From the NCBI RefSeq assembly GCF_020131355.1, contig NZ_JAHLEL010000051.1:62001-126000 (forward strand): a DNA stretch of 64,000 nucleotides. Reading direction: 5' to 3'. Every line of letters starts with the position of its first letter. The first letter of the stretch is position 1. Below are positions 32,749-41,491 of this stretch, piece by piece. A program made the translations under genes and the position numbers. This DNA comes from Pseudonocardia sp. ICBG1293 (GTDB taxonomy: Bacteria > Actinomycetota > Actinomycetes > Mycobacteriales > Pseudonocardiaceae). A model generated the notes under the pieces. That model was not told where the DNA came from and ran no database searches. It saw only the letters and a program-made list of their open reading frames with translations.

Positions 32749-34194
32749 TCAGGCCGCGCGGGCGGGGGACGGTGCGGCGGGGAACAGCGCCGCGACCCGG
32801 GCCGCGGAGGCGTGCGCCCGGGCGGTTGTCCCCAGCACCCCCAGCACCACGACGGCGACCGTCAGCGGTACCACCACCGCCCACGCCGTCGCGATCCCGG
32901 CCGCGGTGCCGGCCGCCGTCGCCACCACGGTCCCGCTGATCGCGACGCCGAACGACTGCCCGGCCTGCCGGCTCGTCGAGGCCACCGCCGCGGCGACGCC
33001 GGCCCGCTCGGGCGGCATCCCGTTCACCGCCGTGTTCGTGATCGGTGGGTTGAGCAGCGCGAACCCGCAGCCGAACACCCCGTGCGCGACCAGCACGACC
33101 CACAGCGGGGTGGTGGGGGAGAGCTGGGAGAAGGTCAGCGCGACCGCCACCATCGCCGTCCCGCCGAGGACGAGCGGCAGCCGGGCGCCGCGGGCGGCGA
33201 CCATCCGCCCGGCCAGCGGTGCGACCACGGTCGTCGCGACGGCGGCGGGCAGCAGCGTCAGCCCGGCCTGCAGCGCGCCGAGACCCCGCACGTCCTGGAG
33301 GTAGAGCGCGGACAGGAACAGCAGCGAGCCGAACGACGCGAACCCGCAGACCGCGATCAGCGTCGCCGAGGTGAACGGGACGCTCCCGAAGAACCGCAGC
33401 TCCACCAGCGGCTCGGGATGGCGGCGCTCCCAGACGAGCAGGCAGACCAGCGCGACGACGGCCAGCACCGCCAGCCCGAGCACCCCCGCCGACGACCAGC
33501 CCAGCCGCGGCCCCTCGATCACCGCCGCCACCGTCGACCCGAGCAGCGCCACCACGAGGACCTGGCCCACCGGGTCGGCCCGCCGCGGACGGGCCGCCCG
33601 CGACTCCGGGACGAGCCGGGCCGTCAGGACCCACGCCGCCAGCACGACGGGGATGTTGACCCAGAAGATCGACCGCCAGCCGACGGAGTCCACGAGCAGT
33701 CCGCCCAGCACCGGGCCGACACCGAGCGAGATGCCGACCATCGCGCCCCACACGCCGATCGCGCGGGCCCGCTCCCGGGCGTCGGTGAACACGTTGGTGA
33801 TGATCGACATGGCGACCGGGTTCAGCATCGCGCCACCGAGTGCCTGCACGACCCGTGCGCCGATCAGCCAGCCCACGGTCGGGGCCAGGCTGCACAGCAG
33901 CGACCCGAGTCCGAACACGACGAGCCCGGTCCGGAACACCCGACGGCGTCCGACCCGGTCCGCCGTCGCGCCCGCGAGCATCAGGAAGCAGGCCAGGACC
34001 ACCGTGTAGGCGTCGACGGTCCACTGCAGCTCGGTGATCGAGGCGCGCAGGTCGGTGTCCAGCGCGGGGAGCGCCACGTTGATGATCGTGACGTCCATCG
34101 AGACGATCAGGATGCTGGTGCACAGCACGGCCAGGATGAGCAGCCGGTGCCGCCGCCCCGCGGGACCGGCCGGTACGGCGACGTCGTTCCCCAC
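32749..34194 (-). CDS. MFS transporter, DHA2 (EmrB/QacA) type
   Basis: A 481-residue 14-helix exporter. Signatures are LDTDLRASITELQWTVDAYT near residue 42, the loop motif ATADRVGRRRVFRTGL near 78 and GPVLGGLLVDSVGWRSIFWV near 158. Substrates are unknown; such pumps export drugs or metabolites. ATG 34194 has a GGAGAT ribosome site. It is convergent with the DUF1445 gene and followed by nothing obvious in common. Confidence 0.87.
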   Translation of the reverse strand: MGNDVAVPAGPAGRRHRLLILAVLCTSILIVSMDVTIINVALPALDTDLRASITELQWTVDAYTVVLACFLMLAGATADRVGRRRVFRTGLVVFGLGSLLCSLAPTVGWLIGARVVQALGGAMLNPVAMSIITNVFTDARERARAIGVWGAMVGISLGVGPVLGGLLVDSVGWRSIFWVNIPVVLAAWVLTARLVPESRAARPRRADPVGQVLVVALLGSTVAAVIEGPRLGWSSAGVLGLAVLAVVALVCLLVWERRHPEPLVELRFFGSVPFTSATLIAVCGFASFGSLLFLSALYLQDVRGLGALQAGLTLLPAAVATTVVAPLAGRMVAARGARLPLVLGGTAMVAVALTFSQLSPTTPLWVVLVAHGVFGCGFALLNPPITNTAVNGMPPERAGVAAAVASTSRQAGQSFGVAISGTVVATAAGTAAGIATAWAVVVPLTVAVVVLGVLGTTARAHASAARVAALFPAAPSPARAA

Positions 34195-34347
34195 GGCATC
34201 TCCTTGTTCGGAGCTAACGAACCGGTGTCGACCCTAGCCCGCCGCGTCGCGCCGGGTACGGCGACGGCGACCGGGCTCACCCCGGCGCGGGCCCGGTGGG
34301 GAGCGGTCCTGCCCGGTGGGGACGGCGGGGCGGCCGCGGCCCGGGGC

Positions 34348-35266
34348 CTACAGGTGCGCGGTGTAGAAGCCGGCGAGCCGCTCGACCGCGGCGTCGACGT
34401 AGGCGGGCTCGTCGTACATCTCGTAGTGGCCCGCCCCGTCGACCACCATGAGGTCCACGGGGTTCGGGGCCGCCTCCCAGAGCCGCATGCCGGCCTCGTA
34501 GGAGCCCGTGGTGCCGATGCGGCCGGCGAGGACGACCTGCAGGGGCTGGGTCATGAGCGGGTCGACCAGGTGGAACGCGTCGTAGCCGAGCAGCAGGGAG
34601 TCCCCCCCGCGCGAGGCGGCGGTTCGTCGAGTACTCGCTCCCGCCCCGTCCGGTGCGGTAGTAGCGGATCGCCTCGCGCGTGTCCGGGTCGTCCACCCCG
34701 AGCGCGTCGGCCTCCTCGGCGCTGTCGGGGAGCCACTTCTCGCGGACCAGGTCCCTTGCGCGGTTCTCGGCCGCACGGGCCTGCGCCATCGTGTCGAGGG
34801 CGGCGGCGGGGCCGTCGGGCTGGAACCCGCGGAACGAGGTGCCCATGTTGCCGGGGACGACCACGCCCACGGCCCTGATGCGGTGGTCGGTGCGGGCGGT
34901 GTGGACGGCGTACCCGCCACCGGCGCAGATGCCGAGCACGCCGAGGCGCCGGGGGTCGATCCCGGCCGTGGTGTCGAGCGCGTCGAGCGCGTAGCTGATG
35001 TCCTCGCCCCGCCGGTACGGGTCCTCGAGATCGCGCGGCTCACCACCACTGCGGCCCTGATGGGCGGGGTCGACGACGAGCGCGGCGATGCCGCGGTCGG
35101 CGAGACGGCGGGCGTAGTTGGCGCCGATCTGTTCCTTGACGCTGCTGCCCGGGGTCGACAGCACCACGGCAGGCACGGGCGTCGACCCGCCGGTGTCGGG
35201 AGGCAGGTGGAGGTCGGCGGCGAGCTGGATGGGCCCGCGCGGGATCGTGATGTGCTGCAGCGGCAC
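34348..35266 (-). pseudogene. Dienelactone-hydrolase-like alpha/beta hydrolase with frameshift
   Basis: From GTG 35266 (GAGGGA upstream) the frame reads LQHITIPRGPIQLAADLHLP, then the nucleophile elbow LGICAGGGYA with a Cys as in dienelactone hydrolases. It stays good until RRLARG at about 34610. A run of seven G on the coding strand (34602-34608) shifts the frame; with six G it continues as DSLLLGYDAFHLVDPLM and ends with the histidine region DGAGHYEMYDEPAY. The whole protein would be about 305 residues. It may be a sequencing error, phase variation or a pseudogene. It is divergent from a MarR gene. Confidence 0.82.
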
Positions 35267-35316
35267 GGGAGTCCCTCCGTCTAGGGTCGACCGCGGTCGA
35301 CGTTCGAGATGCAGAT

Positions 35317-35332
35317 GGTTCGACGTCGAACC
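35317..35332. promoter_or_regulatory. MarR operator in divergent promoter
   Basis: GGTTCGACGTCGAACC is a perfect 16-bp palindrome 47 bp from the hydrolase start and 32 bp from the MarR start. Further GTTCGA-type half-sites lie at about 35301 and 35334. Placement fits a MarR repressor acting on both genes. Confidence 0.65.
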
Positions 35333-35363
35333 TGTTCGACATCGTACTGAATGGGAGGTCCCC

Positions 35364-35801
35364 GTGCCGGTCGACGCCGCGCAGCTGTGGTCGCTGAACC
35401 ACCGGCTGCTGACCGTCGTGCTGGAGGAGTGCGTCGCCGACCTGGCGGAGTTGGGCCTGGAGCCGAAGGAGTTCTTCGTCCTCGCCGAGGTCGCCACGTC
35501 CCCCTACCCGGCCCAGCTCGCCACGACGCTGGTCATCCCGAAGGCGAGCGTGACGGCGTACGTGCGCACCCTGGTCGGTCTCGGCTACCTGCGCCGGGAG
35601 ATCGACGACGCCGACCTGCGCCGCCACCGGCTCGTCCTGACCGCGGAGGGGGAGGCGGCCCGCGACCGGGCGCTCGCCGCGCTGGCGCGGGAGTTCGAGC
35701 GCAGGCTCGCACGGATCCCGCCCCACGACCGGGCCGAGCTGGCGCGGATCCTGCTCGCCCTGCTCGGACCGGCGCCCGGCCACGGGCCCGGCCGCCCGTA
35801 G
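35364..35801 (+). CDS. MarR family regulator
   Basis: A 145-residue MarR protein. Helix 1 is LWSLNHRLLTVVLEECVADL, the recognition part reads AQLATTLVIPKASVTAYVRTLVGLGYL, and the wing is REIDDADLRRHRLVLTAEGEAA. GTG 35364 follows GGGAGG; upstream frame extension overlaps the hydrolase promoter. It probably represses the divergent alpha/beta hydrolase through the palindrome between them; the ligand may be that enzyme's substrate. Confidence 0.85.
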   Translation: MPVDAAQLWSLNHRLLTVVLEECVADLAELGLEPKEFFVLAEVATSPYPAQLATTLVIPKASVTAYVRTLVGLGYLRREIDDADLRRHRLVLTAEGEAARDRALAALAREFERRLARIPPHDRAELARILLALLGPAPGHGPGRP

Positions 35802-36185
35802 CTCGCCGGTCCCGGCGCACCGGACCGCGTCGCCGCCGTCGCCACGCTGCCGACGCCCGTGCCGGAGGCGGCCGCCGGCGGGCCCCGACCCGCACCCGGG
35901 CGTCCCGCCGATCGAGACCTCACCGTCGTACCGCGGTCGGCCGACGTCCGTCCGCGGTGATGAGCACCGACCGCGACCGGGCAGCGGGGCGGGACGACCG
36001 GGGCCGTTCCCACACACCGGGCCGTCCCCGATCCTCGTGGCCGACCCGAGGCTTCCGCCCCGGACGTGCCGGACGGTCCGCCCGGTGCCCCTGCGACGGA
36101 TGACGTAGATCGGGCCGGGGTGGGTGACGCCCGCTCGCCGGGTCGGCATGCTGTCGGCAGGGGCGTGGGCGCGGGAGGAGCACCG
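35802..36185. other. Gene-free interval upstream of the histidine kinase
   Basis: No convincing gene on either strand in these 384 bp. It holds the inverted copy of the 19-bp regulatory motif at 36091-36109, a weak ATGCTGTCGG -10-like region near 36148 and the GGGAGGAG ribosome site at 36173-36180. Confidence 0.6.
36091..36109 (-). promoter_or_regulatory. 19-bp regulon motif, copy 1 (histidine kinase promoter)
   Basis: On the minus strand this reads TCTACGTCATCCGTCGCAG, matching consensus YCTACGTCAYNYGTCSYRG. It lies 77 bp before the histidine kinase ATG, so the two-component system may autoregulate. The half-sites TGACGTAG and YGTCSYRG are loosely inverted around a 2-bp spacer, as in NarL-type sites. 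Confidence 0.65.
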
Positions 36186-37778
36186 ATGGTGGAGGCGGGG
36201 CCGTTCGTGTCCTGGTCCACGCTCGCGCGCCATGCCCCGGACGGTCTGGCGGTCGTGGATCCGGACGGTCTGTTCCTCCAGCTGAACGACGCTGCGGTCG
36301 TCCTGTGCGCCCGCCCCCTCGACGACCTGATCGGGATGCCGGCGCCCTTCGAGCTCTCCCGGAGCCCGCAGGTGGATCCCCTCGCCCTCCTCGACGAGGG
36401 CGGGACGGAGCAGGTCTGCCTGTGGGCTCCGGCCGCGGGGGTGCGTCGGGAGTTCGCCTACCGGACGCGACCGCTGCCCGACGACTCCGGGCTCACCGTC
36501 GTCACCTTCCGGGACGTGGGCGAGGAGCGCCACCGGCAGCGGCGGGTGACCGCCATCGCCCGCGCCTCGGCGACGCTCGCCTCGGAAGGGTCGATCACCG
36601 CCACCCTGGACGCCCTGGCCCGGGAGGTGCTCCAGGCCGATGCGTTGGCCGGGGTACAGATCCTGACCCTGGACCGGTCGGGCGAGGCTCTCCGGATCAT
36701 GGGCTCGGCCGGCTTCCGGCGCTGGCCGGACTTCTTCGAACGCCTCCTGCAGTGCCGGGAGCGCAGCGCCGGACTGCGGATGCTGGACGCCTTCGAGCAG
36801 CGCGAGCCCGTGGTCGTCGCCGACCGCTGGGCGTCCATCCAGGAGGACCCGGCCTGGCAGCCCCTGCACGAGTATCTCGGGGAGCTCGACTGGAACTGGT
36901 TCGCCAGCGTCCCGCTCCTGGTCCGGGGTCGCTCGGCGGGCATCCTCAACGCCTTCTTCGCCCCGGGACAGGTCGTCGGCGGTCGCGCGGTCGAGTTCCT
37001 CGTCGCGATGGCCGAACAGGCCGCGGTGGCGGTGGACTACGCCTCGCTGCTGCAGAACGAGCGGGAGCTGGCCCGGCGCGGGGAACGCCAGAAGCTGGCG
37101 CGTGACCTGCACGACTCCATCGTGCAGCAGGTGTTCTCGATCGGGATGCAGGCCAAGTCGATGGCCGTCCTCGGCGGGCGTGGCGAGACCGTGTCCGCCG
37201 ACAGTGTGCGTCGTAGCGCCGACGAGGTGGGCCTGCTCGCCCGCACGGTCCTGGCGGACCTCCGGGCGATGGTGCACGAGCTGAGGCCCTCGTCCCCGCC
37301 GCAACCGGGGTTGGAGGAGGCGGTCCGGGCCCTCGTGGAGAGCAGCACCAACCGGACCGGGCTGCGCTTCAGTCTCCGGATCCAGCAGGGCCTGGCCAGG
37401 GTGCCCCCCGAGATGGCCGAGGACGTCTACCGCATCCTCGCCGAGGCCGTCCACAACGTCGTCAAGCACGCGAAGGCGGGCCGCGTGACGATCCGGATGG
37501 GCGTGCGTGACCACACGCTGACGATCACGGTGGCCGACGACGGTCGCGGCATCGGGGCGGGTCGTGTCGGCGACGACGGGCACGGCGGCGACGAGCTGGG
37601 CGGCGGTTACGGCCTGACGAGTATGCGCGAGCGCGCGGAACGCTGGGGCGGGACCGTGTGCGTCCGGCCCCGGAAGGCCGGTGGCACCGCGGTGAGCGCT
37701 GTCCTGCCCCTGACGCCGGGCGACGAGGAGGGCGTCCCGGCGACGCCCGTGGACCGACGGAACGAGGCCAGGCCATGA
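36186..37778 (+). CDS. PAS-GAF sensor histidine kinase (NarX/DesK-like, HisKA_3)
   Basis: A 530-residue soluble kinase without membrane segments. A PAS-like domain covers about residues 13-110 and a GAF domain about 125-285. The HisKA_3 dimerisation domain carries the phospho-acceptor His309 in ARDLHDSIVQQVFSIGMQ, and the HATPase domain shows EAVHNVVKHAKAG near 420, DDGRGIG near 455 and GYGLTSMRERAE near 478. The GAF or PAS domain likely binds an aromatic ligand, an inference from context. ATG 36186 follows GGGAGGAG. Its stop overlaps the response regulator start (ATGA). It heads the aromatic O-demethylation region. Confidence 0.9.
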   Translation: MVEAGPFVSWSTLARHAPDGLAVVDPDGLFLQLNDAAVVLCARPLDDLIGMPAPFELSRSPQVDPLALLDEGGTEQVCLWAPAAGVRREFAYRTRPLPDDSGLTVVTFRDVGEERHRQRRVTAIARASATLASEGSITATLDALAREVLQADALAGVQILTLDRSGEALRIMGSAGFRRWPDFFERLLQCRERSAGLRMLDAFEQREPVVVADRWASIQEDPAWQPLHEYLGELDWNWFASVPLLVRGRSAGILNAFFAPGQVVGGRAVEFLVAMAEQAAVAVDYASLLQNERELARRGERQKLARDLHDSIVQQVFSIGMQAKSMAVLGGRGETVSADSVRRSADEVGLLARTVLADLRAMVHELRPSSPPQPGLEEAVRALVESSTNRTGLRFSLRIQQGLARVPPEMAEDVYRILAEAVHNVVKHAKAGRVTIRMGVRDHTLTITVADDGRGIGAGRVGDDGHGGDELGGGYGLTSMRERAERWGGTVCVRPRKAGGTAVSAVLPLTPGDEEGVPATPVDRRNEARP

Positions 37779-38473
37779 ATGCTCTCGACGGTACGACCGC
37801 GGACCGGCCCGAGGTGGTGACCCGGGTCCGGGTCCTCATAGTCGACGACCACGCCGTGGTGCGGCGGGGGATCCGGGCCTATCTGGAGGTCCTCGACGAC
37901 CTCGAGGTCGCCGCGGAGGCAGCGGACGGTCAGGAGGCACTCGAGGGTCTGGAGTCGATGGCGGCGCACTCCGAGCTGCCCGACGTGGTCCTGATCGACC
38001 TCCTGATGCCCAGGATGGACGGGGTGGTCGCGACCTCGCGGATCACCGAGCGGTTCCCCGGGGTGCGCGTGGTGGTGCTGACCAGCTTCGGCGAGATGGA
38101 ACGGGTGCACGCCGCGCTCGCGAACGGTGCGTCCGGCTACCTGCTCAAGGACGCGGAGCCGGGCGAGGTGGTCGCCGCGATCCGGGCGGCGGCGAAGGGG
38201 GACGTCTTCCTCGACCCGGCCGTCGCACGACAGCTGACCCGGGAGATCGTCGCACCGCCGACCGGCATCAGTGCGCTGACCGGCCGGGAGCGGGACGTGC
38301 TCATCCTGGTGGCGCAGGGCCACTCCAACCAGGCGATCGCCGACGAGCTGGTCATCAGCGAGCGGACGGCACGCACCCACGTGAGCAATGTGCTGCGCAA
38401 GCTGCAGTTGACCTCGCGGACCCAGGCTGCGCTGATCGCCGTCCGGCAGGGGCTGCTGCCGCCCCAGGCCTGA
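37775..38473 (+). CDS. NarL/LuxR-type response regulator
   Basis: A 232-residue regulator. The receiver domain has the acidic pair Asp24-Asp25, the phosphorylation site Asp75 in VLIDLLMPRMDG, the switch Thr in VVVLTSFGE and Lys in YLLKDAEPGEV. The C-terminal LuxR helix-turn-helix is LTGRERDVLILVAQGHSNQA and following, with ISERTARTHVSNVLRKL as recognition region. It is coupled to the kinase gene by ATGA overlap. It is the best local candidate to bind the four 19-bp motifs of the region. Confidence 0.92.
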   Translation: MNALDGTTADRPEVVTRVRVLIVDDHAVVRRGIRAYLEVLDDLEVAAEAADGQEALEGLESMAAHSELPDVVLIDLLMPRMDGVVATSRITERFPGVRVVVLTSFGEMERVHAALANGASGYLLKDAEPGEVVAAIRAAAKGDVFLDPAVARQLTREIVAPPTGISALTGRERDVLILVAQGHSNQAIADELVISERTARTHVSNVLRKLQLTSRTQAALIAVRQGLLPPQA

Positions 38474-38538
38474 TGCCGTCGCAGGAGGTCCGGCGCCCTC
38501 GCCCGATGGCCGGTTCCGGACGGCCCCTGCGACGGGCA

Positions 38539-38578
38539 CGAGGACGCCGGCCCCGGGCGACCGGGGCCGGCGTCCTCG
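38539..38578. terminator. Strong bidirectional terminator hairpin
   Basis: A perfect 18-bp stem (CGAGGACGCCGGCCCCGG and complement) with a GCGA tetraloop lies between the response regulator and the convergent ligM-like gene, 66 nt and 11 nt from their stops. Confidence 0.85.
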
Positions 38579-38588
38579 GGAGCGGGGA

Positions 38589-39986
38589 TCAGCCCGTGGC
38601 TGCGGTGCGCCACCCTGTCTGGTAGGTCTCGCGGGCCATGGCCGCGTACGGGGCGGGGCTGACGATCGCCCGCACGGCGAACTGCTCGTGCGGCTGCACC
38701 GTGGTCTTGCCCGAGCCGCCGTCCGGCTCACCCCAGATCACCGAGACCTCGGCGCCCAGCGGGACGTCCGGGTTGACGGTGGCCAGCGAGAGGGCCTTGC
38801 GCTCGTTGGCGCTGTAACCGGTGAACAGCGAGAGGCCGACGGTGTTGCCGTCCGCGTCGGTGACGGCGTCGTAGTTCGAGGAGCCGTAGTTGGCGTTGGG
38901 CAGGTCGAAGAACTGGTAACCGGGTCCCTCGGTGACCGGTGAGGCGAGGAGCGTCGCCACGTCCTCGGTGTTCCACTCGAGGGTGACCTTGCGGCGCTGG
39001 GTCGCGGGGTCGATGGCCTCCAGCGCGCTGCGGCCGATGAAGTCGTGGTCGAACTTCACGAAGCCGCCGTAGCCGAGCTCCCAGGGGTTGAGGTAGTAGT
39101 CCTCGATCCGGTCGGAGACGAAGCTGCCCGCGAGGGCGTTGACCGCCTCGTAGCTGTTCGGGCCGAGCCACTCGCGGTAGGGCCGCAGCTCCTCGCTGGT
39201 GTAGACGGCGGGCAGCGGCGAGGGGATCCACCCCGACTCCAGGGTGTTGCACGAGTAGGCGCGTGCCCCGGCGGGCTCGAGGCCGAACTCGCGACCGGCC
39301 TCGAGGATGGCGTCGCGGACCTTGTCGTAGGTGCCGTACGGGCCCCAGATCTCCAGGCCGGGCGCGCCGGCCATGCCGTGGCGCAGGGTGCGGATGCGCT
39401 CCCCGGCGACGGTCATGTAGCCCATCTTGAAGAACTTCACCTGCTCGACGGGGCCGCCGTTGACCTTCTCGATGACCTCCCAGGCTCGGGGGCCCTGGAT
39501 CTGGAAGCGCCACACGTCGCGGGTGACCTGCTTGCCGTAGGGCCGCGAGGGTGAGCGGTCGTCGTAGCGGACCTCGACGTCGTAGCCCTCGCCCTGGAAC
39601 TGCAGCCAGGTCGCCACCGGCGCGCGCCCGACGAAGACGAACTCCTCCTCGGCGAGGCGGAACAGGATGCCGTCGCCGATCACGCCGCCTTCGGGGGAGA
39701 CCGGCACGAACTGCTTGGCGGAGTCGACCGGGAACGTCGCGGTGGAGTTGACCCCGGTGTCGGTGAAGAGCTTCAGGGCGTCCGGTCCGGCGACCCAGAG
39801 GTTGACCATGTGGTGCGACTGGTCGAAGAGCACCGCGGTGTTCTGCCAGGCGGTGACCTCGCGGCGGAAGTTGGTGAACTCGGCCGGCACGACCGGGTAG
39901 ATGTAGGCACCCAGCCGGGAGTTGCGGAGCAGCTCGACGGTGCTCCCGGACCGGTCCAGCACTTCCTGGAGATTCTTGGCGCTCAT
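38589..39986 (-). CDS. ligM: Tetrahydrofolate-dependent aryl-methyl-ether O-demethylase (LigM-like)
   Basis: A 465-residue GcvT-fold enzyme that should move the O-methyl group of vanillate or 3-O-methylgallate to THF, giving the catechol acid and 5-methyl-THF. Blocks typical of LigM are STVELLRNSRLGAYIYPVVP near residue 14, AVLFDQSHHMVNLWV near 51, SPSRPYGKQVTRDVWRFQIQ near 156, LRHGMAGAPGLEIWGPY near 205 and SNTLESGWIPSPLP-type NTLESGWIPSPLPAVY near 259. Length equals Sphingobium LigM (about 470). ATG 39986 is used; a minus-strand TAGCGT -10 box is at 40064-40069 and the 19-bp motif lies 68 bp beyond it. Substrate choice is inferred from family. Confidence 0.88.
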   Translation of the reverse strand: MSAKNLQEVLDRSGSTVELLRNSRLGAYIYPVVPAEFTNFRREVTAWQNTAVLFDQSHHMVNLWVAGPDALKLFTDTGVNSTATFPVDSAKQFVPVSPEGGVIGDGILFRLAEEEFVFVGRAPVATWLQFQGEGYDVEVRYDDRSPSRPYGKQVTRDVWRFQIQGPRAWEVIEKVNGGPVEQVKFFKMGYMTVAGERIRTLRHGMAGAPGLEIWGPYGTYDKVRDAILEAGREFGLEPAGARAYSCNTLESGWIPSPLPAVYTSEELRPYREWLGPNSYEAVNALAGSFVSDRIEDYYLNPWELGYGGFVKFDHDFIGRSALEAIDPATQRRKVTLEWNTEDVATLLASPVTEGPGYQFFDLPNANYGSSNYDAVTDADGNTVGLSLFTGYSANERKALSLATVNPDVPLGAEVSVIWGEPDGGSGKTTVQPHEQFAVRAIVSPAPYAAMARETYQTGWRTAATG

Positions 39987-40063
39987 CTGCCACCCGTTCT
40001 GGTCTCGGTTGTGTTCTGCGCTGACACACGGCCGGACATGGGGGTCGACGGCCATCGTCGCCC

Positions 40064-40069
40064 ACGCTA
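40064..40069 (-). promoter_or_regulatory. -10 box of ligM
   Basis: TAGCGT on the minus strand, 78 bp before the ligM start. The regulon motif begins 68 bp further upstream, almost the same spacing as at the galB-like promoter (66 bp). Confidence 0.55.
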
Positions 40070-40136
40070 GGGAGGCCGGAGGGCCCGGCGGCACCGTGGA
40101 ATGGCGGGAGCCGGACGGCCGGGACGGGCCGGTGCG

Positions 40137-40155
40137 TCTACGTCATGTGTCCCGG
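40137..40155 (+). promoter_or_regulatory. 19-bp regulon motif, copy 2 (ligM / ligA divergent promoter)
   Basis: TCTACGTCATGTGTCCCGG lies between the divergent ligM and ligA genes, 45 bp before a plus-strand TAGCGT box (40200-40205) and 68 bp from the ligM -10 box. It is nearly identical to copy 3, including the following GGGCGATGG/AGGCGATGC and TCCTAGCGTCG stretches. Confidence 0.75.
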
Positions 40156-40260
40156 ACGGGTCTCGACAAGCGGGCGATGGCCTGCGCGGGTCGCCGTCCT
40201 AGCGTCGGAGGGGACCGTAACGGCGCGACTGCGACGCGGGCCCGAGCCAGGGAGCATGAC

Positions 40261-40620
40261 ATGACGAGCCAGAGCAGGCCGGACCTGCCGGGGACCTACG
40301 TCTTCGACGGGCCGACCAGCCGTCGCGGTCACCGCATGAACACGCTGTTCATGTCACTGGTGAGCAGGACCGCCCGCAGCGAGTTCGTCGCCGACGAGGC
40401 CGCGTACTGCGCGCGCTACGCGCTGTCCGACGAGCAGACGACCGCCGTCCTCGAGCGGGACTGGCAGGCGATGCTCGACCTGGGCGGCAGCATCTTCTAC
40501 GTCTACAAGCTCGCCATGATGGACGGGCTGTCCATGCAGTACCTCGGCGGTGTGTTCACCGGGATGTCCGAGGACGAGTTCAAGGCCGCGATGCTGGCCG
40601 GAGGGCGCACCGATGTCTGA
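40261..40620 (+). CDS. ligA: Protocatechuate/gallate extradiol dioxygenase small (alpha) subunit, LigA-like
   Basis: A 119-residue helical LigA-family protein. It begins with the family pattern PGTYVFDGPTSRRGHRMNTL near residue 10, then DEAAYCARYALSD near 48, VLERDWQAMLDLGGSIFYVY near 64. It forms the lid of the active site in alpha2beta2 4,5-dioxygenases. ATG 40261 follows GGGAGCATGAC; a -10 box TAGCGT is at 40200-40205. It overlaps ligB by 8 bp. The first gene of the ligA-ligB-folP plus-strand operon. Confidence 0.9.
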   Translation: MTSQSRPDLPGTYVFDGPTSRRGHRMNTLFMSLVSRTARSEFVADEAAYCARYALSDEQTTAVLERDWQAMLDLGGSIFYVYKLAMMDGLSMQYLGGVFTGMSEDEFKAAMLAGGRTDV

Positions 40621-41458
40621 GGTGATCTGGGGGCTGGCCACGTCGCACGTCCCGTCGATCGGCGCGGCGATGGACCGCGGGATGACCGACGAGCCGGTGT
40701 GGGCACCGCTGTTCGAGGGCTACCGGCCCGCCCGCGAGTGGCTGGCGCAGCACACACCGGACGTGGCGATCCTCGTCTACAACGACCACGCGAACGGCGT
40801 GGACCTGGACATCGTGCCGACCTTCGCGATCGGTACCGCCGAGAGCTACGAGGTCGCGGACGAGGGCTTCGGCAGGCGCGCCGTCCCGGACATCGTCGGT
40901 GATCCGGACCTGTCGTTCCATCTCCTGCAGAGTCTGGTGGACGACGGCTTCGACATGACCGTCTTCCAGGAGCTGGACGTGGATCACGGCTTCACCGTGC
41001 CGCTGTCGGTGTGGACGCCGGAGCCCGGTGACGCCTGGCCCTGTCCGGTCATCCCGATCATGGTCAACGTGATCCGCTACCCGCAGCCCACCGCGGCCCA
41101 GTGCCACGCCCTGGGCCGGGTACTCGGGCGGGCGATCGCGAGCTACGACGGCGTCGGCACGGTCGGGATCCTCGGCACCGGTGGCATGTCCCACCAGCTG
41201 GCGGGCGCGCGTGCCGGGTTCATCAACCCGACGTTCGACCACATGTTCCTCGAGGCGATCGGGAACGACCCGGAGAAGCTGGCGCAGCTCACCCGCGAGG
41301 AGCTGATCCGTGAGGCGGGTTCGGAGGGCATCGAGCTGATCATGTGGCTGGTCATGCGCGGCGCACTGAACGAGCAGGTGCGCACGGTCCACTCCGCCTA
41401 CCACGTCCCGGCCTCGAACACCGCCGCGGGACTGGCGCTGTTCGACAACCGCGCCTGA
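40613..41458 (+). CDS. ligB: Protocatechuate 4,5- or gallate dioxygenase catalytic (beta) subunit, LigB-like
   Basis: A 281-residue class III extradiol dioxygenase that opens the ring between hydroxylated carbons using Fe(II) and O2. His12 (ATSHVPS) and His59 (NDHAN) match the iron ligands of LigB. The third, a Glu, lies in the EAGSEGIE segment (234-241). A catalytic base is His194 in GTGGMSHQL, and DVDHGF is at 122-127. Length is slightly short of Sphingobium LigB (about 302). With GalB- and LigK-like genes but no obvious LigC or LigI, gallate is a plausible substrate as well as protocatechuate. Confidence 0.9.
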   Translation: MSEVIWGLATSHVPSIGAAMDRGMTDEPVWAPLFEGYRPAREWLAQHTPDVAILVYNDHANGVDLDIVPTFAIGTAESYEVADEGFGRRAVPDIVGDPDLSFHLLQSLVDDGFDMTVFQELDVDHGFTVPLSVWTPEPGDAWPCPVIPIMVNVIRYPQPTAAQCHALGRVLGRAIASYDGVGTVGILGTGGMSHQLAGARAGFINPTFDHMFLEAIGNDPEKLAQLTREELIREAGSEGIELIMWLVMRGALNEQVRTVHSAYHVPASNTAAGLALFDNRA

Positions 41459-41491
41459 CCGCCCGTCCGGGGCCGGCCACCAGGAGGAGCC

